A stretch of 50,000 nt of DNA from Chondrilla cf. caribensis (Eukaryota; Porifera; Demospongiae; Chondrillida; Chondrillidae). The DNA is taken from contig OZ026552.1 of NCBI GenBank assembly GCA_964020155.1, forward strand, positions 3,089,644 through 3,139,643. Direction: 5' to 3'. Below, piece after piece: positions 42,940-50,000 of the stretch; positions within the stretch are counted from its first letter, which is position 1, and each line of letters begins with the position of its first letter. Under the pieces are notes generated by a model. It had not been told where the DNA came from. It made no database searches and was given only the letters and a program-made list of their open reading frames with translations. The position numbers were made by a program, and so were the translations under genes.

Positions 42940-43506
42940 TCACTCGTATTTACTTCCGAACATTCCTTTAGTGTCTGGATCGTCCAAAGTGAACGAAAAC
43001 TTGATCTGGCTAGCTGTAAACTCCTTTCGGTCGATTTTACCACTTTTATTTTTATCAAGTAAGGCAAAAGTAGCTTTGGCAGTATCTTCGCCGAAATCGA
43101 AGATCTCCGTTAAAAGTTTGTACTCCTCCCAGGTCACCTGCCCATCGTGGTTCTTGTCCAGAACATCGAATACTGCATTATTCCGCTTCTCTGTCATAGA
43201 CACTTCTCCTCTGTTCACTCGGACCATCTCACCCTCCGCCATTGCTGCTGAAAGCTGTATAAATTCCTGCTTGTCGACTTTTACTCCTCTGGTGACTCTC
43301 ATCACATCCAAATATTCCGACCAAACTTCTCGTAACTTGGCTAGCTGATCGGGGCGGTCAGGAACGACCTTAGCAAGTTTGTCGATTTTAGTCAACCAGT
43401 CCTCCCTTGAAAGATAGCCGTTCTTGTTCGTATCGAGCTGGTGGAATGCTTCGCCGCATCGCCTAACCCAATTGGCGTTCTGAAGGTAATCTTGGACTGT
43501 TGCCAT
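42940..43506 (-). CDS. EF-hand Ca-binding protein, aequorin/CBP-like, copy F (diverged)
   Basis: 188 residues, intronless, start ATG complementary to 43504-43506 (MATVQDYLQN). EF1 loop 25-36 (DTNKNG), EF3 117-128 (DKNHDG), EF4 151-162 (DKNKSG). The C-terminus is FSFTLDDP (172 is Phe; the usual FW is FS) and it ends GMFGSKYE. The middle helix pair differs from all siblings (VWSEYLDVMRVTRGVK). The loops are intact, so Ca binding is expected. In photoproteins the C-terminal aromatic residues line the ligand cavity, so the missing Trp argues against a photoprotein-like ligand in this copy. Confidence 0.92.
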   Translation of the reverse strand: MATVQDYLQNANWVRRCGEAFHQLDTNKNGYLSREDWLTKIDKLAKVVPDRPDQLAKLREVWSEYLDVMRVTRGVKVDKQEFIQLSAAMAEGEMVRVNRGEVSMTEKRNNAVFDVLDKNHDGQVTWEEYKLLTEIFDFGEDTAKATFALLDKNKSGKIDRKEFTASQIKFSFTLDDPDTKGMFGSKYE

Positions 43507-43851
43507 ATCTTGGTCGGATGAAACGATAGCGGATGCAATGGACGGCTTGAATGACTTAGTACGTTATATGTGCTCACTTCTATATATCATAATACATTCA
43601 CAATTGCAATAGATCATTTTATTAGCTTTACCGTCCTATCGACCAGCGTACTTTGAAGTTGTACGTATATGTGAATCATGCATAAAATGATGGACGTACG
43701 TAATATAATATCTCCGTAATCTAAAGCCTTCAGGCTTGTGTACTTAAAATGTCGTCACACTGATTTGAAGTAAATAGTGATCATAATATTATAATAATTA
43801 TGTATAATTATATTATGATCCATAATTTATTATGCAATTGAAACTGTCCAG
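43507..43851. other. 5' flank of copy F, no gene
   Basis: AT-rich. The promoter block of copies A-D is not recognisable. Confidence 0.45.
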
Positions 43852-43959
43852 TACCCTCACGTGGAGATGACTGCTAGCACCACTGTTGAGGATGTGAACT
43901 ACATCACAGCAGGCTCCCTGGTGACCATTTCTGTTGAGTTGAACAGGGTGGGCCTGTTG
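43852..43959 (+). pseudogene. SEC63: Orphan SEC63 exon
   Basis: A 36-codon plus-strand exon with acceptor (aaactgtccag ending 43851) and donor (gtaaga at 43960). It encodes YPHVEMTAST, then ITAGSLVTISVELNR, which matches the Sec63 domain of the ER translocation protein SEC63 (YPHVxM...ITVGSLVTVLVxL). No flanking SEC63 exon is certain; a possible acceptor follows at about 44366-44372. It may be a fragment from segmental duplication or part of a gene whose other exons I cannot recognise. The open frame and clean splice sites mean a functional role cannot be excluded. Confidence 0.6.
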
Positions 43960-44772
43960 GTAAGAAACATGTCCTGTACAAGCAGCTGAAGTCTGCACAG
44001 CACTCATATTATTGTGTACATTGAGTTTGATATTGCCTATGTAATGTATGATTATGGACAGTCAAACCATGCACCATAATCCGACATGTATATTATATAT
44101 ATTATATATAATCTAATTCATTCAAGGCACATATCCAGCAGAGGACAAAGTAGTCTAACTGATTCCCTTCACAATACATAGATATACACTTGACACCTAC
44201 TGTACATTTAATTTAGGCCATACACGTAAATGTATGGCCTAAATGTATAGTCTCGTATAGCCCAGACCCGCTTCTCACCTCCATTTTTATAATAGTAAAT
44301 GTATATGATCAGTACATCTACATAGCAAAGTATACACTGACGTATATCAATTTTATGGTGATTCATTTACAGGAACCAGATGTACCTGTGATCCAGGGGC
44401 AAGTGTACGTAACTGTGAACCAAGCGCAGATGTGCCTACATAATGTATGTATGCTATAGTGAAGATCTTGTGGAAGATACCAATCTATATAGTAAATGAA
44501 TACATAATATGCAGTCTGACTGACGTAGGCCAGGTATAGGGTGGATTTGTGGACTTTAGATCATTTTAAAATATCTAAAGAGTATAATATACATCCCCAT
44601 TATATGTATGTGCCATGTTCAATATAATAAATTGATTGCACTATTATTCTTACTATATTTAGAAATTATTTGCTTGATTCAAGTTCACTACAGAAATCCA
44701 ATTAACTACATTATATACTATGTTAGTTAGTCTTAGATGAAATACGACATAGATTTCTGATATCTTAAGTTC
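43960..44772. other. Intergenic, with transposon scraps
   Basis: 'cagtcaaaccatgcacca' (44059-44076) looks like a pogo-type terminal sequence. 44248-44291 holds part of the 38852-38929 foldback. No gene. Confidence 0.45.
44248..44291. repeat. Partial copy of the 38852-38929 foldback
   Basis: 'tagcccagacccgcttctc' followed by 'acctccatttttataat', which is the reverse complement of the other arm's interior. It appears to be a deletion derivative. Confidence 0.7.
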
Positions 44773-45279
44773 TTAGCGAATATAAATTGCCATTGTCATC
44801 TGTGCATGTCGATGAATGTTGCAGTTTTCAAAGCGACAATCTCCTGGATTTGTGGGGTTCCCGCGGATAGTGTCACAATTACCGGTGTATACACCAGGCT
44901 TGTGTTTGTCAAATGCTAGTCCACCAAGGTTATTCTCTATGAAAGGCTCAGGTGGAACACCATTGTTACCAGTGCAGCGATCCACAATCTTCACTGGACT
45001 GAATAGAACCCCTCCACTCCAATTTACATCTAGTCCACCATTGTACATTCCCTTGTAAGCGTAGACCACTCCCTTGTCGTGGTAGGCCACTATCATCATC
45101 TCTGTTGGTTTGAACCTTATCTTGTTGGGTACATTGCACCATCCTGCTTCAAGGTCTGCACACGGTTTGTAGTAGTCACTAAAGTACTTCATGTCTTCAG
45201 TGAGCGATCCCACCTGCATGTAGGAGTGCTTCCACACCATGGTCCACCCTCCACCATCCAGTGTCATCTCACAGTAGAC
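44773..45279 (-). CDS. Secreted fibrinogen-like (GGGW) protein, terminal exon
   Basis: Last exon on the minus strand: acceptor at 45280-45285 (ccacag), stop TAA 44773-44775. It encodes VYCEMTLDGGGWTMVWKHSY at its start, the signature of fibrinogen-related domains (YCdM-x-DGGGWT), then a Cys-rich remainder with NLGGLAFDKHKPG and a CRFENCNIHRHAQ ending. It lacks the usual asp-rich Ca site pattern of vertebrate fibrinogens and resembles the shorter GGGW/intelectin-like group of invertebrates. Likely an extracellular lectin or adhesion protein. Phase 0 joins it to the exon at 45695-45813. Confidence 0.85.
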   Translation of the reverse strand, partial: VYCEMTLDGGGWTMVWKHSYMQVGSLTEDMKYFSDYYKPCADLEAGWCNVPNKIRFKPTEMMIVAYHDKGVVYAYKGMYNGGLDVNWSGGVLFSPVKIVDRCTGNNGVPPEPFIENNLGGLAFDKHKPGVYTGNCDTIRGNPTNPGDCRFENCNIHRHAQMTMAIYIR

Positions 45280-45332
45280 CTGTGGATGTGTACATGAGCA
45301 TGTCGTAGATTAAATATACATTATGTAGCCTG

Positions 45333-45520
45333 GTTACACTGGAGTGCTAAAAAAGTGCTCTATTTTAACTCAGTTTAAAACGGTTTTCTGGTCAAATCAA
45401 TAAGTGGTTCAATCTGAACCAATTCTGCATTTGCCTTAATGTGTTTGCACACTGATAATATAAAACTAATTTTGACTTGAACCATTTGAGAAGCTAAGGT
45501 ATTTAACACTCCAGTGTAAC
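45333..45520. repeat. MITE-like element in an intron of the fibrinogen-like gene
   Basis: 188 bp with terminal inverted repeats gttacactggagtgctaaa and its complement (18 of 19 matching). No coding capacity. Confidence 0.8.
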
Positions 45521-45542
45521 ATGTGGCTATAGTGTACTACAT

Positions 45543-45699
45543 ACAGTTCATACAGCACAACACAGTACCTACCTCCATATACTAAATACAGGTTATACAG
45601 TACAACACAGTACCTACCTGCAGTTCATACAGCACAACACAGTACCTACCTCCATATACTAAATACAGTTCATACAGTACAACACAGGTCCTACCTCCA
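45543..45699. repeat. Tandem repeat (about 45-bp unit) that duplicates a splice donor
   Basis: Three and a half copies of 'cagttcatacagcacaacac' + 'agtacctacctccatatact' + 'aaata'. On the minus strand each unit carries ATGGAG/GTAGGT or CAG/GTAGGT, copies of the exon-3 donor region at 45691-45700. Confidence 0.85.
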
Positions 45700-45813
45700 T
45701 GTGCCTGACGTGTCCACTACATGGATCAGTTACATTAACCGAAAAGGTCCCACTTGTTGGTGGGGAGTGGCAGTCATTCGACATTGCACTTTGAATCTCC
45801 TTACAAGAGGATG
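45695..45813 (-). CDS. Fibrinogen-like gene, exon encoding the start of the domain
   Basis: 119-nt exon with acceptor ctctttgcag (45814-45823) and donor gtagga. It encodes SCKEIQSAMSNDCHSPPTSG, then FSVNVTDPC and HVRHMEV, the N-terminal block of a fibrinogen-related domain (SCxEI...SGxYxI). It ends in phase 0 and joins YCEMTLDGGGW of the next exon. Confidence 0.8.
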
Positions 45814-45900
45814 CTGCAAAGAGTTTAGTTGTTCCAATAGAGGGAAGTAGTCTACAGTGTGTAGTGCATTGAATAGAGGAACAACATAATACCACTGTAA

Positions 45901-45970
45901 ATGTGTGTGTGTGTGCATGTCGTATGCATATTATGCGTGTGTGTGTGTGCAAGTGCGTGGTGTGTCGTGT

Positions 45971-46042
<72 letters not shown>
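45901..46042. repeat. Compound (GT)n microsatellite in an intron
   Basis: GT-rich tract, pure from about 45979 to 46042. Confidence 0.95.
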
Positions 46043-46044
<2 letters not shown>

Positions 46045-46086
46045 GTTAACCACTTGTATGTTACTCTCCCAATCGATCACACTCAC

Positions 46087-46217
46087 TTGTATGGCAGCCA
46101 ATTACCACTTCTACAGATCCACAGAAAGTCTCCATGTATGGTGTTCTGTGATGGTGCTCCATTATTGAATTTTGTACAAGGTGTGCTGGGCATTGGTACT
46201 GGGGTACTAGTAGACCT
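46087..46217 (-). CDS. Fibrinogen-like gene, probable internal exon
   Basis: 131-nt interval with acceptor ccaccttag and donor gtgagtgtg. The open frame reads TPCTKFNNGAPSQN, then GDFLWICRSGNWLPY, a small two-Cys module. In this frame it does not join exon 45695-45813 in phase (two leftover bases against one needed), so either a further exon is missed or the other open frame is used. Confidence 0.45.
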
Positions 46218-46396
46218 CTAAGGTGGTACATGTGAAGAGGTACCGTGAACACAGTACAGTACAGTGTGTGGAGCACGGTTGTCCTTAAGTAGTTCCATGT
46301 ATGTAGTTACTGGTGGACCTCCAAGTAGTTGTGGTCCACCGAGTCTATGTATACAGTACTACACTGTGACAATGAGTGTTTAATATGTACTGTAAC

Positions 46397-46627
46397 CTTA
46401 GCTATAGATATACTGTTCAGTATTACACTCAGTCCATGCAGTAGATCACTTGCTGGCACATCCATTACTAGTATACTGTTACATTGAGATGAAATATTAT
46501 AGTGGGTACTACTCTCACCCACCACATCCCTCACCTTCAGAACTGCATGACTGTTGTCAGTAGCTCCTACTAGTTCACTGCTCCACACAACCAGTACACA
46601 GGAGATCATACACAGAGTAGTCCACAT
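46397..46627 (-). CDS. Fibrinogen-like gene, first exon with signal peptide
   Basis: ATG complementary to 46625-46627 begins MWTTLCMISCVLVVWSSELVGA, a clear signal peptide: hydrophobic core with small residues before the likely cleavage site. The exon ends either at a GTGAGG donor (exon end 46535, after HAVLK) or at a GTTACA donor (exon end 46397, after SISIAK); both leave phase 0. The longer frame contains an N-glycosylation sequon (NIS). Start chosen for the signal peptide; the open frame upstream has no other support. Confidence 0.55.
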
Positions 46628-47039
46628 GGTGCGATGGTAAGCTTGTGAGGAATTCACATACATAGTACTAATTCTGCTGAGTCTCTGAATACTTTTGTCC
46701 TTTGGAAGGGATATGGCAATTTTACACTTTTGATAGCTTTTATAAGGTTTGAGTGTCGTATACGTACATGACCTTTGAACCATGGTAGGACAACCTGTGG
46801 TTTCCTGTTGAACATTGGAGTGTCACGTACATACATGTCATGTATTCGGGGCTGGTGTAGTTTAAACTGCGTTTACGTAATTATACATCCACATGCAGTG
46901 TGTGTGTGTCTGTGTTTGGATGACTTTGTAAGTACATACTGTATGTTCTTCTCTTCCTCCTTGTAGTCTAGGTTCTGTGGTAACAGTATTATAATTCATT
47001 ATTATTGTATTGGTGTGGGATAATGAAAATTACATTGCA
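46628..47039. other. 5' flank of the fibrinogen-like gene
   Basis: No further gene seen. Confidence 0.45.
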
Positions 47040-47490
47040 AATAAGCTCAGTACAGACGGTGCAACCCTTTGAACAGTCTTGGTTCATGAATCTGTCTTTT
47101 GTGTTCTCCTATATACCTTTCAGGAAGGAGACACCACATTGTGTATCTGGTCAGTCTACATGGCAAATGATAAATTTCCACTGTGTAGTGAACAGTTCAG
47201 TCTTCTTTTGTCATGTAGTGCATGTACTAATTGACTGTGCACACACATGAACTACCAGTAATCATAAACCATTGAAATTTAATTCCGGTACATTGTGAGT
47301 AGTGTATGTACACCATAATATTATATTTGACTATACAATACACAAGTCTTAGACAACATAACATACTATAGCTCACACAAGAATTGAGGTGCGTAGTGTA
47401 TTTGCTGCCAGTTGGAGAAGTATCCACGTAGTCTAGTTGCTGAATAGTGTTTCACTAATTTTTGTACCATCGATGTTCAATGTACACTTT
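47040..47490. repeat. Dispersed repeat, copy 2 (mate at 25020-25470)
   Basis: Same block order as 25020-25470. A plus-strand open frame after an acceptor-like cctttcag reads EGDTTLCIWSVYMANDKFPL here but is broken in the other copy. Confidence 0.75.
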
Positions 47491-48285
47491 TTCTCTAATA
47501 TATATTATGGTTTTGAGACTGGCTGTTAGCACACATTCCAAACCTGTGCACAATGCTTAATACCAGCAGATTCAAACTTCAAGTATAAATCTGAAAATTT
47601 GGGTACTTTACACCATTTGTAGGATGTAGAAAGCGCACGTATAAATATATATCCCAGGCCAGAAACACTTTATACATTCTATTTGATCACCATGTTTCCC
47701 AAGGTCTGTAAACAGTTGAATCACATTATAATGAATCATACTTATAAGTTATACATGTGATCATGCTATTACCACATGAAAGCCGTTACTGTTGCATTCT
47801 TCCTAGGTGTACAGTACAGGCTATAATATGCAAGCACATACACTTTGTTATCTTTGAGCTCAAAGACAGATTGTGAAGGTTATAGTGTGATGTCTCACAA
47901 GATCAGAAACTGTTAACAACATGTGTGGAATTGAAATCTCCATGCGACTGATCAAATATATATATAATATAATTTTTACCACAAGACTTTCAATTGACCA
48001 GTTGGACATTATATTATGATTAATCCACAATCAAATCCTGAATAATGTGATTTTGCCAGTTAACGCAGTGATCTGTTTAATTAAAACACAATTTTTGTCA
48101 TTTTCATGACAATAGCCACATTTGTTCATTCCAATCACCACAAAAACTTCAATTACAGCAAAAACACTGCACAGTTCCAGTCTTTTGAATACCACTGGAT
48201 TGCAAATTAAAGTGCAAATATTAAAGCCCCATGTAAATTTTACATTATATCATTGTGCGAACATGTATAGTACATACACCCCATG
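47491..48285. other. Intergenic, no gene seen
   Basis: AT-rich, no supported coding region. Confidence 0.45.
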
Positions 48286-48287
48286 CA

Positions 48288-48289
<2 letters not shown>

Positions 48290-48349
<60 letters not shown>
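48290..48349. repeat. (GT)n microsatellite
   Basis: Pure GT run on the plus strand. Confidence 0.95.
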
Positions 48350-48353
<4 letters not shown>

Positions 48354-48422
48354 AGTATAATGCATGTTCTATTATATCTACATAGTGTGCATGCAACACA
48401 CACATGTACACATACATGTACA

Positions 48423-48571
<149 letters not shown>

Positions 48572-48575
48572 AAAT

Positions 48576-49225
48576 ATGTGCACTGCATGCACATCGTCTT
48601 AATACATATATGATATAAAAATATATAATATTTATGTAGTGTATATCATCCTTTCCTCCATGTACTTCATACAGTTTATACAGTGCAGTCCATTAACCAT
48701 GTATCAAAGTTTTGATTTGATTCATTCACCTTGTCACAAATTATGATGTTTTAATTCCTTTGAAGAATCCCTTAAGATGAAAGATATAATGGTAGTGGTC
48801 CTTTTAAAATTTAATGTGGTCTCATTAGCATGTGATTTGTGAGGGTTTCTACTCCATGTATGTGTACATATAAGGCAAAGTACTTGTGCCATATGGTGTG
48901 TCATATTATAAGCACTTCCTTGTTTCAAGTTGGGACCTGGATTACATCAACACTACGAAAGAGAGGTCATAATTGCTGACAGCCATTGGTCTGTTGAGGG
49001 GGTGTCCATGCTGCATGTCAGCATATCTTTCTGCATGAATACCTGGCCGTGGGTACCCACTTATGTCAAACTTTGCATTATAATAATATTATCATAATCA
49101 TGACAAACTTTCCCCAACTTTCTGTAATCAAATTCTCATGCATCATTGCATATTATTGTAGGTCACAAGTATGAGGTAAGTTAGATTGTAATTAATATCT
49201 ACACTGTATATAACCACTGGTACTA
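48576..49225. other. Intergenic, no gene seen
   Basis: No coding support. Confidence 0.45.
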
Positions 49226-49240
49226 ATACACACATGCACG

Positions 49241-49288
<48 letters not shown>

Positions 49289-49431
49289 CACATGCATGCA
49301 CGCATGCACACACGCACCTATTACCACTCTGCACACACATAGCATAATATTTATATACCCACACTACTTAACCACACGAAATACATGCATCCACATATCA
49401 CACACACACACGCACGCACACACACACACAC
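49226..49431. repeat. CA-rich microsatellite cluster
   Basis: CA tract 49244-49285 with flanking cgca/tgca variants to 49318, and a second one at 49401-49431. Confidence 0.9.
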
Positions 49432-49572
49432 ATCTATAGATGCACAAGGACACTATGGACAAATTCTAATGGATCATCGGTCATTCGTTTTGTGGGTCAC
49501 AAATATTTGATTGCAATCAATAACAGATCTAGACTACTTACAACTCACACGAGTACAAACACATCACAGATA

Positions 49573-49747
49573 CAGTGGAACCTCTCTATTACAAACCTCC
49601 GAAATGTGGAAACCTCTATAATAAGGACACCATTCTGTGTCCCAGTGTAGTACTGAAGTGTATAAAATAACCTCTAAATTGAGGAAACCTCTGTAATAAG
49701 GACTAAAATTATGGTCCCAACGTGTCCTTTATAGAGAGGTTCCACTG
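49573..49747. mobile_element. pogo/Tigger-type MITE, 175 bp
   Basis: Perfect terminal inverted repeats cagtggaacctctctat flanked by TA on both sides (49571-49572 and 49748-49749), as expected for a Tc1/mariner-pogo target duplication. The interior has degenerate repeats gaaacctctataataaggac. No transposase; mobilised in trans. Confidence 0.85.
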
Positions 49748-50000
49748 TATACCACTACGGAGTCGTTTAGCCCTAAGCCTGCTTATAGTGTATATCTGGT
49801 CCTATTATCTGTTGCATGCGTAATAACAATATAGATCATACTGCTAATAATTCTCTTAGTATTTCATAGAATTGTAATAGAATGAAAATGCTTACAACAG
49901 TCAAATAATAATAATATAGCAATTCTGTTCATATGAATTGGGCAACTCAAAATACATATAAGAGTCAGCTATTAAGCTCACCTTACACACTCGCATATAT
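49748..50000. other. Intergenic right edge
   Basis: No gene seen. Confidence 0.45.

Overview
The window is animal genomic DNA: AT-rich, intron-containing in places, full of (CA)n/(GT)n microsatellites, small foldback elements and non-LTR retrotransposons. The gene content (a lineage-expanded family of intronless EF-hand proteins, a secreted fibrinogen-like GGGW protein, short-intron SMC6 and SEC63 pieces) suggests a marine invertebrate. A demosponge is my best guess and a cnidarian the alternative; this is inference, not proof.

Layout. The dominant theme is a dispersed family of about 188-residue EF-hand proteins of the aequorin / coelenterazine-binding / sarcoplasmic Ca-binding superfamily. 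Six copies are intact (8373-8939 +, 12640-13206 +, 15264-15830 -, 27339-27911 -, 39740-40318 -, 42940-43506 -). Three are broken (1-553 - with a frameshift and a stop, 10086-10215 + and 25891-26040 - as C-terminal remnants). The first 30 kb is built of several-kb segmental repeats that carry these genes together with a degenerate minisatellite and microsatellites. Four copies (8373, 12640, 15264, 27339) share a TATA box plus a conserved ggacacccgggcac-type block.

19.9-24.4 kb holds a decayed SMC6 gene on the minus strand: an N-terminal exon plus hinge and early coiled-coil exons that splice in phase but carry nonsense and frameshift lesions. 11.1-12.1 kb is a 5'-truncated LINE; its apparently complete relative lies at 32.2-37.6 kb, followed by the 3' end of a second, diverged LINE (37.8-38.4 kb). 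The full LINE is the most interesting object here. Its ORF1 carries a recognisable SAND domain (a chromatin/DNA-binding fold of host regulators) and a coiled coil. ORF1 and ORF2 meet at a TAATG stop-start overlap. ORF2 has intact endonuclease, reverse transcriptase and C-terminal CCHC motifs. The 3' end forms a two-stem hairpin whose stems covary between the two LINE families.

39.7-47 kb is the most gene-dense part: a head-to-head pair (EF-hand gene and an extended short-chain dehydrogenase whose catalytic Tyr position is Phe), another EF-hand gene, an orphan SEC63 exon, and a multi-exon secreted fibrinogen-like gene on the minus strand. The rest is intergenic DNA with MITE-like foldbacks (pogo-type at 49573-49747) and microsatellites.

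The EF-hand proteins presumably bind Ca2+ through EF1, EF3 and EF4 with a degenerate second hand, as in photoproteins. Whether any binds a luciferin-like ligand cannot be told from sequence alone.
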